Shown: positions 9,212-19,360, counted from the stretch's first letter. The stretch: 64,000 nucleotides of DNA from Dyella halodurans (GCF_026283925.1 NZ_JAPDPF010000013.1:1-64000), one strand, 5' to 3'. Program-made: numbers and translations. The notes: generated by a model not told the origin, from the sequence alone.

Positions 9212-10606
9212 TTACTTGCCTGCCCTGCCGACACCACGATGGCGCGCCAGGGTCACATGCAGCGTGGACGTATTCACCCCCATGGCCACATGGGCCGTAA
9301 AGCGGGGAGGACAACGTTGCGCTACGGCTTCGGCACGCTCCGGGGACTCCGTCTCCAGGAACACGCACGCACCGCTGCCGGAAAGCCTTGCCCGACCAAA
9401 TCCACCGAGCCAGTCCAGCGCCGCCGCCACGCGCGGATGACGCGCGCGGACTACGGGGGTGAACGTGTTCTCGACAGTTTCGCCCGAAGCAAAGGATGAA
9501 ATTGTCGCTGGCGGCGCATTTCGTGTCAATTCAGGCGCTTGAAAAAGTGCTGCGGTGGGCACGTGTTCATGCGGCTCAAGCACCACATACCAGGCCCTCG
9601 GCAGGGTCAGCGGCGTCAGTTTTTCGCCGACGCCCTCGGCCCAGGCTGAACGACCGCGCACGAAGACGGGCACGTCCGCACCCAGCTGGCGGCCAAGGTC
9701 GGCCAGTTCGTCCTCGCCCAGCCCGGCACCCCACAGCCAGTTCAAGGCCACCAGGACGGTTGCTGCATCGGAGCTGCCGCCGCCCAGGCCGCCGCCCATG
9801 GGGATGCGCTTGACCAGCTCGATGTCCGCGCCCGCGCCGGCAGGCGCATGCGGCTGCAGTAAGCGGGCGGCGCGCACCACCAGGTCGGTGTCGGCGGGGA
9901 CCTCGGGCACATCGGTGAGCCGGTGAACCTCGCCGTCGTGGCGCACGCGCAGGGAGATTTCGTCGCCCCAGTCGAGTAGCTGAAAAACCGTCTGCAACTC
10001 GTGATAGCCGTCGGCTCGCCGGCCGGTGATACGCAGGAACAGGTTCAGCTTGGCCGGAGCCGGCCACACCGACCACTCACCCGGCGACAGCGGTGCCAAG
10101 GGCCGGCTCATGAACACGCGCAAGTCATCGGGAAAGCCGTTTTCGCGATCGCGTTCACGGGCAAAAGCGAAGCGCAGATCGTCCTTGTCGACCGCGGTGA
10201 AACCATGTTTGGCGTAGAACGGCGCATTCCACGCCACATCCACCAGAGTGCCGAGATCGACCCTGTGATAGCCAGCCGCTCGCGCCCAGCCGCAGGCGTG
10301 CTCCAACAAGGCGGCGCCAATGCCGCGCCGGCCGTGCGACGGCAACACATCCATCTCGGCAATGCCAATCGCATCGCCACCCTCTTCCGCATCCAGCCAC
10401 ACGAAGCCGACCGGCTCGCCTGAGCCGATCACCGCGACCCAGACCAGGCCGCGGGCAATTGCCTCGCGCAACACCTCGGGCGGCACCGATACGCGCCGGT
10501 ACGACGGCCAGGCCCGATGGCCACGGAACAACTCCACCGCGGCGCGCTCGATGGCGCAAAGGGCATCAACCTGGTCGGGGCGGGCGCGCTCGATATGGAA
10601 GGTCAT
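9212..10606 (-). CDS. ispE: Fusion: GNAT acetyltransferase + 4-diphosphocytidyl-2-C-methyl-D-erythritol kinase (IspE)
   Basis: One 464-aa open frame joins two domains. Residues 1-162 form a GNAT acetyltransferase (MTFHIERARPDQVDALCAIE; acetyl-CoA loop LPSHGRRGIGAALLEHA; NAPFYAKHGF). Residues about 173-450 are IspE, the GHMP kinase of the MEP isoprenoid pathway (WPAPAKLNLFLRITGRRADG; ATP loop PMGGGLGGGSSDAAT; LSGSGACVF). There is no stop between them. An internal ATG at 10111 (MSRPLAPLSPG) could start a standalone 299-aa IspE, but no clear Shine-Dalgarno precedes it, so a true fusion or coupled re-initiation are both possible. IspE function is very likely; the acetylation substrate is unknown. 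LolB lies 37 bp upstream, tRNA-Gln 19 bp downstream. Confidence 0.92.
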   Translation of the reverse strand: MTFHIERARPDQVDALCAIERAAVELFRGHRAWPSYRRVSVPPEVLREAIARGLVWVAVIGSGEPVGFVWLDAEEGGDAIGIAEMDVLPSHGRRGIGAALLEHACGWARAAGYHRVDLGTLVDVAWNAPFYAKHGFTAVDKDDLRFAFARERDRENGFPDDLRVFMSRPLAPLSPGEWSVWPAPAKLNLFLRITGRRADGYHELQTVFQLLDWGDEISLRVRHDGEVHRLTDVPEVPADTDLVVRAARLLQPHAPAGAGADIELVKRIPMGGGLGGGSSDAATVLVALNWLWGAGLGEDELADLGRQLGADVPVFVRGRSAWAEGVGEKLTPLTLPRAWYVVLEPHEHVPTAALFQAPELTRNAPPATISSFASGETVENTFTPVVRARHPRVAAALDWLGGFGRARLSGSGACVFLETESPERAEAVAQRCPPRFTAHVAMGVNTSTLHVTLARHRGVGRAGK

Positions 10607-10643
10607 AGGCAGGGCTTTTGGGGTTTATCCCCTGGGGCGAGTG

Positions 10644-11276
10644 CTATTGAATGCTCCAGGATTCCACCGACAGCCTGACCTTGTACGGTGGGTTTTCGGC
10701 AAACACCTTGGTCGGCACGGCGGGTTTGCGCGTGATGTCCCAGCCGGGATAGCTGACGTTCCAGCCATCCTGGGTCAGCTGCGACAGCAAGCCGTCGTCG
10801 CCGAATTTCAGCTCGGCCGGACCACTGTCGGCGCGCAGGCCAAGCACCCAGGCACGCAGGTCACGCAGCGGCACATGCCAGCCCAACACGTTCTGCACCA
10901 GGGACTCGGCGTCCGGACTGCGCCGGGGGCCGCCTTCCACCCCTTCCAGCAGCGCACCATCGGGCGTCACGCTGAGGCGGAAGCTCTTGCTGCCCACCGG
11001 GCCGTGCACCTCGAACTGGTAGTCGTCACCGTTCTGGGTCCAGGTCAGGGTGCCGCTGCCCCCCTGGCTTTTGCCATCGACCACGCCGGACACGCCGAGC
11101 TTGCCCCGCAGGACCCAGTGATCGGTGTTGGCCAGCAGGTGCTCGCGGGCCCGCTGCTGATCGAGCAGGACCGAGTAGTCGACCTTGGGCTGCACGGGAC
11201 GGACCTGCTCCCGATGGGCGCAGGCAGCGAGCAGCAGCGGCAACGCCACCGCAAGTAGACGGACAGGAAGCTTCAT
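10644..11276 (-). CDS. lolB: Outer-membrane lipoprotein insertion protein LolB
   Basis: A 210-aa lipoprotein that accepts lipoproteins from periplasmic LolA and inserts them in the outer membrane. The signal peptide has a lipobox (LLLAACAHRE, Cys at about residue 19). The LolB core is recognisable (WVLRGKLGVSGVVDGKSQGG, then GPVGSKSFRLSVTPDGALLE). The start ATG overlaps the stop of the upstream TPR gene by 4 bp, so translation is coupled; ispE follows. lolB next to ispE and opposite hemA is the classical gammaproteobacterial order. Confidence 0.94.
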   Translation of the reverse strand: MKLPVRLLAVALPLLLAACAHREQVRPVQPKVDYSVLLDQQRAREHLLANTDHWVLRGKLGVSGVVDGKSQGGSGTLTWTQNGDDYQFEVHGPVGSKSFRLSVTPDGALLEGVEGGPRRSPDAESLVQNVLGWHVPLRDLRAWVLGLRADSGPAELKFGDDGLLSQLTQDGWNVSYPGWDITRKPAVPTKVFAENPPYKVRLSVESWSIQ

Positions 11277-13012
11277 GGATTGAGGCGCTTGAGAGTGTTG
11301 TGGAGGTTGGCGCTTTGCGGGTCGATCTTACGCACTTCGTCGAACACGCGTCGCGCGTCCTCCTGGCGCCCCTGCTTCCATAGCACCTCGCCAAGGTGCA
11401 CGCCGACATCGGCGTCCTTGTTGGCCATCCAGGCGCTGCGCAGGGTGGTTTCGGCCTGGTCCAGATGGCCCAGCCGGTATTGCAGCCAGCCCCAGGAGTC
11501 CTGGATGGCGGGATCGTTTGGCCGCGCCGCGCGAGCCGTTTCAATCAACCGTTGCGCCTCGGACAGGTCGCGATTGGCATCGGCCAGGGTGTAGCCGAGC
11601 GCGTTGATGGCGTCGGTATCGTCTGGCTTGATCTCCAGCAGGCGCCGGAAATCCGTGACCGCCTGGTCGACCTGACCCTCCTCGGCATAGGCCAGGCCCC
11701 GTCCGTACAGCAACGACGGATCATCCGGCATCACCTGCAGGGCCCGACTGAAGGCATGCTCGGCCTGCGCGTACTCCTGCTCGTCCATGTACAACTCGGC
11801 ATCCGCCTCGTAGGCGCGGCGCAGCAGTGCCGGCTGATCGAGATAGTCGGTCTGCATCTGTGCCAGCTGCTCATGGGCCTCGGCGCTGCGACCGGTGGCC
11901 TGCAGCAGCACGGCGCTGCGCAGGTCCGCGTCGAAGGCGTGCTCGTCGTCGTCGGGCACCTGGCCGTACCACTTCAGCGCCTCCTCCTTGTGGTCCAGCA
12001 TTTCGGCGAGCTGGCCCAGCAGATAGGCACTGCTTTGCTGCGTCTCTTTCGGCGATCGCTGCAACTGGCTGTACAGGCGGGTCAGCGTCTTGGTGTCGTT
12101 GCTGCGGGCGGCCAGTGCCGCGCGCAAGGCGTAGGTGTCTGCGTCCTGCGGGCCGCTGTCCAGCAGCCGGGCGGCGCCCGCGTCGTCGCCGCTCTGCCCC
12201 AGCAGGGTCGCGTAGGCCAGGCGCAGCCGGGTGCTCTTCGGATCCTTGGCCAGCGCCTTGTCGAACAGCACCTTGGCGCCCGCCTTGTCGCCGCTGCGGA
12301 ACTTCATCTGGGCAGCCCAGGCGTAGGTTTCCGCGGTACCGAAGCGCTTCATGGCCGCATCGGCGATCTGCTGCGCATAGGCGTGGCGCTCCAGCTTGTC
12401 GCCGAGTTCGCTCATCGCCAGCCAGGCCTGTGGATCGGGCGGCAGTCGTTGCGGCGTGGCCACCGCCTCCAGCAATTGCGCGGCCTGGGCGGCATCGCGG
12501 CTGCCCAGCAGGACCCGGCCGAACTGGCGCCAGGCATCCGGGTCGCCCGTGTTGACCAGCAGCTCAAGCTGCCGCTGGGCCTCGTCCGTATTGCCTTGAG
12601 ACAGCGCCAGCTCGGCCCGCGCCTGGGCCAGCGGCGCAGGCTTGGCACCCAGGGTCTTCCAGCGCGCGATGGCGGTTTCCGCGGCAGGCACGTCACGCAC
12701 GGCGATGGCCAGGGCCGCCGCCTGCTCCGCCACGCGCGGATCGCTGGAAAGCATCATGGCCCGGCCGTAGGCGGCCGAAGCCCCCTTGAGATCGGTATGG
12801 GTCAGCGCCATCTCGCCAGCCATCAGCTGGGCCACGAGATCGTGGTCCGCGTCAGACGTCCCCACCACCAGGTGATTCAGCGGCTGGGCGGCGGACGCCG
12901 GGGCGCCGGCATGCTTGCCAGGCGCCACGGCGCAGGCAGCCAGCGTCAGCACCACCATCCCGCTCGCCGCAAAATGCCGCAGTTGCTTGAACTTGGACCA
13001 CCTGCTCAGCAC
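11273..13012 (-). CDS. TPR-repeat lipoprotein
   Basis: A 579-aa protein of tandem tetratricopeptide repeats behind a lipoprotein signal (VVLTLAACAVAPG, Cys at about 27). The best repeats are C-terminal, for example PDDPSLLYGRGLAYAEEGQV and RPNDPAIQDSWGWLQYRLGH. I read the start as GTG at 13012 because GCGGAGAA lies a few bases upstream. It overlaps lolB by 4 bp. TPR lipoproteins at this locus are usual in Xanthomonadales and are presumed envelope scaffolds; a link to lipoprotein sorting or peptidoglycan assembly is inferred only from its position. Confidence 0.9.
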   Translation of the reverse strand: MLSRWSKFKQLRHFAASGMVVLTLAACAVAPGKHAGAPASAAQPLNHLVVGTSDADHDLVAQLMAGEMALTHTDLKGASAAYGRAMMLSSDPRVAEQAAALAIAVRDVPAAETAIARWKTLGAKPAPLAQARAELALSQGNTDEAQRQLELLVNTGDPDAWRQFGRVLLGSRDAAQAAQLLEAVATPQRLPPDPQAWLAMSELGDKLERHAYAQQIADAAMKRFGTAETYAWAAQMKFRSGDKAGAKVLFDKALAKDPKSTRLRLAYATLLGQSGDDAGAARLLDSGPQDADTYALRAALAARSNDTKTLTRLYSQLQRSPKETQQSSAYLLGQLAEMLDHKEEALKWYGQVPDDDEHAFDADLRSAVLLQATGRSAEAHEQLAQMQTDYLDQPALLRRAYEADAELYMDEQEYAQAEHAFSRALQVMPDDPSLLYGRGLAYAEEGQVDQAVTDFRRLLEIKPDDTDAINALGYTLADANRDLSEAQRLIETARAARPNDPAIQDSWGWLQYRLGHLDQAETTLRSAWMANKDADVGVHLGEVLWKQGRQEDARRVFDEVRKIDPQSANLHNTLKRLNP

Positions 13013-13120
13013 ACTATTCTCCGCTCATCCGTCTGTTACGGCCGCTGTTACTCTAGAACGGCCGGTGCTAACCCCTAGTTTACGCCGCCGGATGCTTCCC
13101 GCCTCGAATCGCCCTCAACC

Positions 13121-14392
13121 ATGACGCTGATCGCCCTCGGGCTCAATCACCTCACCGCGCCGGTCACCCTGCGCGAACAAGTGGCATTCGACGCGGAGGC
13201 CACGGCCGCCGCGCTGCAGGCGCTCGCCCGCGAACCCGGCGTGGAAGAGGCGATGATCCTCTCCACCTGCAACCGTACCGAACTCTACGTGAGCGTCACG
13301 GCAGGAGCTGAAGGCGTTCCCCAGGCATGGCTCAGCCGGCACCATCAGCTGACTGCGAACAAGTTGGATGAGTTCCTGTATCGACACGATGAAGATGCCG
13401 CGGTCCGCCACATGTTCCGGGTCGCCACCGGCCTGGACTCGATGGTGCTGGGCGAGCCGCAGATCCTGGGCCAGGTGAAGGACGCGTATCAGCAGGCGCG
13501 CGATGCCCAGGCCCTGCGCGCGCCGATGGAGCGCCTGCTGCAGCACACGTTCGCGGTCGCCAAGCGCGTACGCACGGACACGCGCATTGGCGCGCATACC
13601 GTCTCGGTCGCCTTCACCGCGGTGCGCCTGGCCGAACAGGTGTTCGCCGACCTGCGCAACGCCTGCGTGCTGCTGATTGGCGCGGGCGACACCATCGAGC
13701 TGGCCGCGCGCCATCTGGTGGACAAACGCGTGCGCAAACTGATCGTGGCCAACCGCACGCTGGAGAACGCCCAGGAACTGGCCAGCCGCCATGGCGGCTA
13801 TGCCATCTCGCTGCAGGACCTCCCGCAACATCTTGCTGATGCCGACATCGTCATCAGCTCCACCGCCGCGCGCCAACCGGTGGTGACGCATGCGATGGTA
13901 GAGAAGGCGATCGCCACGCGCCGGCGCAAGCCGATGTTCATGGTGGACATCGCCGTGCCGCGCGACATCGAACCGTCGGTGGGGGAGCTGGGCGATGTCT
14001 TCCTGTACGGCATCGACGATCTGCGCCAGGTCATCGACGACAATATCCGCTCGCGCGAAGCCGCTGCCCGCGAGGCCGACGCCATCATCGACCTCCAGGT
14101 CGAGCGCTATATGGCCTGGCGCCGGGCACTTACGGTGCGTAACCCGGCGGTGGACATGCGCCAGCATGCCGAAATCTACCGCGACGAAGTGCTGGAAAAG
14201 GCGCGTGCCATGCTGGCGCGCGGCAAGTCTCCCGACGAGGCGCTCGCGTTCCTCGCCAACACACTGACCAACAAGCTGCTGCACCATCCCAGCGCCCGCC
14301 TGCGCGATGCCGCGTTGAGTGGCGACATGGAACTGCTGCACGCGGCGGGCCGCCTCTACGGCCTCACCGAACCCGGGGAGCGGGACGAGTAG
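13121..14392 (+). CDS. hemA: Glutamyl-tRNA reductase
   Basis: A 423-aa enzyme catalysing the first committed step of C5-pathway tetrapyrrole synthesis. The N-terminal catalytic domain shows [18 protein letters not shown] and the active-site Cys in [12 protein letters not shown] (about residue 50). The NADPH-binding Rossmann segment is [17 protein letters not shown], followed by [17 protein letters not shown] and a helical dimerisation domain. It is divergent from the TPR-lolB operon and followed by prfA, as in E. coli. Confidence 0.98.
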   Translation: MTLIALGLNHLTAPVTLREQVAFDAEATAAALQALAREPGVEEAMILSTCNRTELYVSVTAGAEGVPQAWLSRHHQLTANKLDEFLYRHDEDAAVRHMFRVATGLDSMVLGEPQILGQVKDAYQQARDAQALRAPMERLLQHTFAVAKRVRTDTRIGAHTVSVAFTAVRLAEQVFADLRNACVLLIGAGDTIELAARHLVDKRVRKLIVANRTLENAQELASRHGGYAISLQDLPQHLADADIVISSTAARQPVVTHAMVEKAIATRRRKPMFMVDIAVPRDIEPSVGELGDVFLYGIDDLRQVIDDNIRSREAAAREADAIIDLQVERYMAWRRALTVRNPAVDMRQHAEIYRDEVLEKARAMLARGKSPDEALAFLANTLTNKLLHHPSARLRDAALSGDMELLHAAGRLYGLTEPGERDE

Positions 14393-14525
14393 CGAGGGCG
14401 CATCCCTCCCTTTCGCTCGTTTCGCCTCTCGCACCTGCGCTAATCTCTGCCGCTATCCCGCCCCACGGCATCAGCGTTCGTGCTGGCGCCTCGCTACTCG
14501 CCCCTCTCCCCTCGTCCCGTCGCCC

Positions 14526-15605
14526 ATGACCCCTTCGATCCGCCGCAAGCTCGAATCCCTCGCCGAACGCCACGAGGAGATCGGCCTGTTGCTGGCGCAG
14601 CCCGATGTGCTCGCCGACAACAACCGCTTTCGCGAGCTGTCGCGCGAATACGCGCAATTGGAGCCGGTGGCGGCCTCGCTGCGCGAGCACGACCAGGCCG
14701 AGCGCGAACTCGGCGAAACGCGGGCCATGCTCGACGATCCCGAAATGCGCGATATGGCGCAGGACGATATCGGGCGCCTGGAAGCGCGCCTGCTCTCGCT
14801 GGATGACGAGCTGCAGATCCTGCTGCTGCCGAAGGATCCGCGCGACGAGGCGAACCTGTACCTCGAAGTACGCGCCGGCACCGGCGGCGACGAGGCCGCC
14901 ATTTTCGCGGGCGACCTGTTCCGCATGTATACGCGTTACGCCGAGCGTCGCCGCTGGCATGTCGAGGTGCTCAGCGAAAACCACGGTGAACACGGCGGCT
15001 ACAAGGAAGTGGTGGCGCGCATCGAGGGCAAGGGCGCGTATTCCCGCCTGAAGTTCGAATCGGGCACGCATCGCGTGCAGCGCGTGCCGGAAACCGAGTC
15101 GCAGGGACGCATCCACACCTCGGCCGCCACGGTGGCGATCCTGCCCGAGATGGATGAGATCGAGGACATCGACATCAATCCGGCCGACCTCAAGACCGAC
15201 ACCTTCCGCGCCTCCGGCGCCGGCGGCCAGCACGTCAACAAGACCGACTCCGCCATCCGCATCACCCACCTGCCCACCGGCATCGTGGTGGAGTGCCAGG
15301 ACGAACGCAGCCAGCACAAGAACCGCGCCCGCGCGCTGAGCCTGCTCAAGGCGCGCCTGCTGGATGACGAACGCAGCCGGCAGGCCGCCGTGCAGGCCGA
15401 ATCGCGACGCCTGCAGGTGGGCTCGGGCGACCGCAGCCAGCGCATCCGCACCTACAACTTCCCGCAGGGCCGCATTACCGATCACCGCATCAACCTCACG
15501 CTGTACCGGCTTCCCGAGGTGCTGCAGGGCGATCTGGACGAGCTGGTGGACACGCTCACGCGCGAGCACCAGGCCGACGAGTTGAAAGCACTCACGGCCG
15601 GCTGA
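14526..15605 (+). CDS. prfA: Peptide chain release factor 1
   Basis: A 359-aa class I release factor reading UAA and UAG. Domain 3 carries the universal GGQ in [18 protein letters not shown] (about 230-247), followed by [16 protein letters not shown], and the anticodon-like stretch [19 protein letters not shown] (about 181-199) is present. The upstream reading frame stays open back to 14319, but the ATG at 14526 ([12 protein letters not shown]) gives the standard RF1 length. The 133 bp after hemA contain no other gene. Confidence 0.98.
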   Translation: MTPSIRRKLESLAERHEEIGLLLAQPDVLADNNRFRELSREYAQLEPVAASLREHDQAERELGETRAMLDDPEMRDMAQDDIGRLEARLLSLDDELQILLLPKDPRDEANLYLEVRAGTGGDEAAIFAGDLFRMYTRYAERRRWHVEVLSENHGEHGGYKEVVARIEGKGAYSRLKFESGTHRVQRVPETESQGRIHTSAATVAILPEMDEIEDIDINPADLKTDTFRASGAGGQHVNKTDSAIRITHLPTGIVVECQDERSQHKNRARALSLLKARLLDDERSRQAAVQAESRRLQVGSGDRSQRIRTYNFPQGRITDHRINLTLYRLPEVLQGDLDELVDTLTREHQADELKALTAG

Positions 15606-15719
15606 AAGCGCGCTCCACGGCGCTGCATGGCCCGCGCCGGATCACGAAACAGGCTCCCATCTGCACGAATTGAGCGCTCCCGGATTGGCAGCCGCGGCTC
15701 GCTGCGTTAGCGTGGGCGG

Positions 15720-17822
15720 ATGAATGATCTCTTTACCCCCTCTTCCCAGGCGCTGACACAGCAAATCGTCAACCAACTGGAGCTCGGCGCCTTCGCCGAT
15801 GCCGAGCAAGCGGCCGCCCAGGCGCGCGAGCAGTACCCCGACGACGCCGAGCTGGCCCGCCTGCAAGGCATTGCCCTGCTGCAGCTGCAACGCCCCGCCG
15901 AGGCGCTCAGCGTGCTCGAACAAGCCGCGCGGATCGCGCCCCAGAGCATTGAAGTGCAATGCAACCTGGCCAACGTGCAACTGGCCAACGGCGATGCCGA
16001 CGAGGCCATCGAGCGGCTGCGCGCCGCGTTGCGGCTATCCCCTGGCAACCCGGCCGTCCTGCTGGGCCTGGGCAACGCCCTGATGGCGGCGGCGCGTTTT
16101 CAACACGCTCGCGAATCCTATGCCATGGCGACCCATGGCGCCCCGTTCCACCCGGGCATCCGCCTCAATCTGGCCGGCGCCGAACTGGAGCTGGGCAATA
16201 TCGAGCCCGCCTTGCGCCATATCGGCGAGGCCCTGGAAATCATCCCGCAATTCGACGCGGCATTCGCCTTGCGCGGACGCGTATTGCAAGTGCAAGGCAA
16301 GTCGGCGGAAGCCGCCGATGCCTGGCTGCAGGCCGAAACGCTTGCGCCGCAGAACGCGCAGTATCCGTTCGCAGCGGGCCAGGCGCTGGAAGACGCCGGC
16401 CAGCTCAGCTCGGCTGCCGACGCATTCGCAAGGTCGCTGCAGCTTGAGCCGAACAATGGCCCCGCACTGGGCCAGTTGCTGTTCGTGCGCCGCCGCCTGT
16501 GCGACTGGCGCGGCCTGGATGAACTGAGCGAACGCCTGCAACAAGTGATTTCGGAAGACAACGCGGTGGTCAGCCCGTTCGTCCTGCTGGCCGAGAACGT
16601 GGATGCCGCCACGCTGCAACGCGCCGCCGTCACCTATGCAGCGACCATCGCGAAGCAGGTGGCGCCGTTGCGCAAGCAGCTCGATTTCAAGTTCGCCAAG
16701 CCATCGCCTGAGCAACCAATACGCGTCGGTTTCGTCGCCGACGGCTTCAACGAACACGCCACCGGCCTGTTGATCGTCGCCGCGTTGGAAGCGCTGACCG
16801 GCGACGACCTGGAACTGCACCTGTTTGCCACCACGGCGGACGATGGCGGATCGATCCGCCGTCGCCTGGCCACCGCCACCACCCTGCACGACGTGTCAAT
16901 GCTCAATCACGCGCAGGTGGCCCAGCGTATTCACGACGCCGGCATCGAGATCCTGTTCGACCTCAACGGCTATGCCGGCAAGAACAACGCCGAGGTGTTC
17001 GCGCTGCGCCCGGCGCCGGTGCAGGTGAACTGGCTGGCTTTCCCCGGCACCTCCGGCGCGCCCTGGATGGATTATCTGCTGGCCGATGCCGTCGTGCTGC
17101 CGGACGCATTGCGCGCCTACCTCAGCGAGAAACTGGTGCGGCTGCCGCGCTGCTACCAGCCCAACGACAACACGCGCGTCGTCGCCGCGCCGCCGTCGCG
17201 TACCGCTTGCGGACTGCCCGAGCAGGGCACGGTGTTCGCCTGCTTCAACAACAGCTACAAGCTCAATCAGGCGGCCTTCGCGCGCCTGATGGTGATCCTG
17301 CAGCAGGTGCCCGATAGCGTGCTGTGGCTGCTGAGCGGCCCGGAGGGCGCGGACGAGCGTTTGCGCAGCGCGGCCGTGGCGGCTGGCATCGCCCCCGAGC
17401 GACTGGTGTTCCTGGCGCGCCTGCCGCACGCCGATTACCTGGCGCGCTACGTCCACGCCGACCTGTTCCTCGACACGCTGCCGTATAACGCACATACCAC
17501 CGCATCCGATGCGCTATGGGCCGGTTGTCCGGTGCTTACTTGCACAGGGCGCACGTTCGCTGGTCGCGTCGCCACCAGCCTGCTGCAGGATCTTGGCCTG
17601 CCGGAACTGGCCTGCGAGGACGAAGAATCGTTCATCGCGATGGCCACGCAGCTGGGCAATGATCGCGAAGCGCTCAGCACGCTGCGCCATCACCTGGCCC
17701 AGCAGCGCACGCAGAGCCCGTTGTTCGACATGCAGGGCTTTGCCGCCGATTTCCATCACGCGCTGCAGGCAATGAGTGCGCGTTACCGCATCGGCCGTCC
17801 GCCGGTCGATCTGGACCTCTAG
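15720..17822 (+). CDS. TPR-containing O-GlcNAc-transferase-like glycosyltransferase (SPINDLY/GT41 family)
   Basis: A 700-aa cytoplasmic protein with tetratricopeptide repeats over residues 10-280 and a GT41 catalytic region from about 330 to 690. Visible GT41 blocks are RVGFVADGFNEHATG (with His346 at the conserved position), VQVNWLAFPGTSGAPWMDYL, FNNSYKLN and FLDTLPYNAHTTASDALWAG. Eukaryotic and bacterial relatives transfer GlcNAc or fucose from a nucleotide sugar to Ser/Thr of proteins; the TPR part selects the target. The donor and targets cannot be told here. Flagellar or adhesin proteins are possible targets, but the flagellar genes lie 40 kb away. It ends 17 bp before ppk2. Confidence 0.9.
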   Translation: MNDLFTPSSQALTQQIVNQLELGAFADAEQAAAQAREQYPDDAELARLQGIALLQLQRPAEALSVLEQAARIAPQSIEVQCNLANVQLANGDADEAIERLRAALRLSPGNPAVLLGLGNALMAAARFQHARESYAMATHGAPFHPGIRLNLAGAELELGNIEPALRHIGEALEIIPQFDAAFALRGRVLQVQGKSAEAADAWLQAETLAPQNAQYPFAAGQALEDAGQLSSAADAFARSLQLEPNNGPALGQLLFVRRRLCDWRGLDELSERLQQVISEDNAVVSPFVLLAENVDAATLQRAAVTYAATIAKQVAPLRKQLDFKFAKPSPEQPIRVGFVADGFNEHATGLLIVAALEALTGDDLELHLFATTADDGGSIRRRLATATTLHDVSMLNHAQVAQRIHDAGIEILFDLNGYAGKNNAEVFALRPAPVQVNWLAFPGTSGAPWMDYLLADAVVLPDALRAYLSEKLVRLPRCYQPNDNTRVVAAPPSRTACGLPEQGTVFACFNNSYKLNQAAFARLMVILQQVPDSVLWLLSGPEGADERLRSAAVAAGIAPERLVFLARLPHADYLARYVHADLFLDTLPYNAHTTASDALWAGCPVLTCTGRTFAGRVATSLLQDLGLPELACEDEESFIAMATQLGNDREALSTLRHHLAQQRTQSPLFDMQGFAADFHHALQAMSARYRIGRPPVDLDL

Positions 17823-17839
17823 CAACGAGGAGCAGGACC

Positions 17840-18619
17840 GTGCCCAAGAAGGACAAGTTCTACCGACACGCGCTGGAAGAACTTCAACTGGAACTGGCCG
17901 GTTTGAATCAGTGGCTGCGAAGCAGCAGCCGCCGACTGCTGGTGATCCTCGAAGGCCGCGACGCCGCCGGCAAGGGCGGCACCATCAAGGCCATCACCCA
18001 GTCAATGGATACCGGCGGCTATCGCATAGCCGCCCTGCACAAGCCCAACGAGATCGAATCCAGCCAATGGTATTTCCAGCGCTACGTGCAGCACCTGCCC
18101 AGCGCGGGCGAAGTCGTGCTGTTCGATCGCAGCTGGTACAACCGCGCCGTGGTCGAACCCGCCATGGGATTCTGCACCAAGCCCCAGTACAAGGCCTTCA
18201 TGGCCGCGGTGCCGGCATTCGAGAAGCTGCTCACCGACGACGGCATCATCCTGCTGAAATATTGGCTGGCAGTGGACCAGGAGGAGCAGGAAGAGCGCTT
18301 CGCCGAGCGCGCCACCAATCCGCTCAAGCATTGGAAGCTCTCGCCGAACGATCTCGCCTCGCGCGAGAAATACGCCGAGATGGGCCGCCTGCGCGACGCC
18401 ATGATCGAGCGCACGCACCGCCCCCACGCCCCCTGGTTCGTCGTCGACTTCAACGATCAGAAACGCGGACGGATCAATCTCATCCGGCATCTGCTGGAGC
18501 AGATCCCTCGCCACGACGAAGCGATCCCCATAGTCAAGCTGCCGAAACTCAAGGGCAAGCCAAAGACCGAGCACGTCACCCGCAAGGCCTTGTGGGTGCC
18601 GGACACCTGCGGTGACTGA
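17840..18619 (+). CDS. ppk2: Polyphosphate kinase 2 (class I type)
   Basis: A 259-aa PPK2, which uses polyphosphate to phosphorylate nucleoside diphosphates (or the reverse). It has the Walker A loop LEGRDAAGKGGTIKAI (about 33-48), the Walker B/lid region VVLFDRSWYNRAVVEPAMGF (about 92-111), and lid-module residues around NPLKHWKLSPND. A single domain of about 260 aa matches class I (NDP-phosphorylating) enzymes. The GTG start at 17840 is supported by GAGGAGCAGG just upstream. It follows the glycosyltransferase closely, suggesting co-transcription. Confidence 0.94.
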   Translation: MPKKDKFYRHALEELQLELAGLNQWLRSSSRRLLVILEGRDAAGKGGTIKAITQSMDTGGYRIAALHKPNEIESSQWYFQRYVQHLPSAGEVVLFDRSWYNRAVVEPAMGFCTKPQYKAFMAAVPAFEKLLTDDGIILLKYWLAVDQEEQEERFAERATNPLKHWKLSPNDLASREKYAEMGRLRDAMIERTHRPHAPWFVVDFNDQKRGRINLIRHLLEQIPRHDEAIPIVKLPKLKGKPKTEHVTRKALWVPDTCGD

Positions 18620-18664
18620 TCTGCGCGACGACGAGTGCGGGATTTCGAGGCTTGCGCTGCCGCT

Positions 18665-19162
18665 CTAGTTCATCGCCTTTCGCAACAGGCTCAAGTCGAT
18701 CTTCTTCATCTTCATCATCGCGTCCGTCATCTTGCTGACCTTGGCAGGGTCGGAATGGCTGAACATCTCGATCATCTCCACCGGAATCACTTGCCAGGAA
18801 AGTCCATAGCGGTCCTTCAGCCAACCGCATTGCTGCGCCTTCTCGTCCCCGCCCTGGGCGAGCTTGCTCCAGTAGTAGTCGACCTCGTCCTGAGAATGGC
18901 AGTTGACCACCAGCGAGACCGCTTCGTTGAAACGGAAGATCGGGCCACCATCGAGCGCAACGAACTGCTGGTCATCCAGTTCAAACACCGCGGTCATCAG
19001 CGAACCCTCGGGACGCCCCGATGCCGCCGCGCTCTCGGCGTTGTATCGCGTGGTGGTGACGATGCGCGAGTGCTCGAACACCGACACGTAGAAGTTCGCG
19101 GCTTCCTCGGCCTGGTGGTCAAACCAGAGAAACGGCGTGATGCGCTGGAAACGGGCTGACAT
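18665..19162 (-). CDS. VOC-superfamily (PhnB/DUF899-like glyoxalase-fold) protein
   Basis: A 165-aa vicinal-oxygen-chelate protein of the type often annotated as PhnB-like or 3-demethylubiquinone methyltransferase-like. The fold is recognised from MSARFQRITPFLWFDHQAEE, FELDDQQFVALDGGP and NEAVSLVVNCHSQDEVDYYW. Start ATG 19162 is chosen because GGAGGG lies just upstream; the frame continues open to 19318 without looking like protein. These proteins occur as standalone enzymes or binding proteins; the substrate is unknown. Methyltransferase activity is unlikely, since no SAM-binding motif is present. Confidence 0.85.
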   Translation of the reverse strand: MSARFQRITPFLWFDHQAEEAANFYVSVFEHSRIVTTTRYNAESAAASGRPEGSLMTAVFELDDQQFVALDGGPIFRFNEAVSLVVNCHSQDEVDYYWSKLAQGGDEKAQQCGWLKDRYGLSWQVIPVEMIEMFSHSDPAKVSKMTDAMMKMKKIDLSLLRKAMN

Positions 19163-19360
19163 GGAGATCCCTCCTCGATGAGTGCCGCGGCAGATGCACT
19201 GCCGCAACGTCCACAACGGACGCTTCTTGCATACGACGCGAGGGCTCACTCGGAATCGACAAGCGCGCCGCCTCGGCCAGGCGGCAGTCTCCCCTCTGCC
19301 ACGTGAAATCAGCCTCACGACGCGAGACGACTACGTCTCAGTGTTGCGCAAGCCAGCGAA

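Noticed and set aside
11396-13078. 560-codon open frame on the + strand
   Set aside because: Antisense to the TPR lipoprotein, with no recognisable domain.
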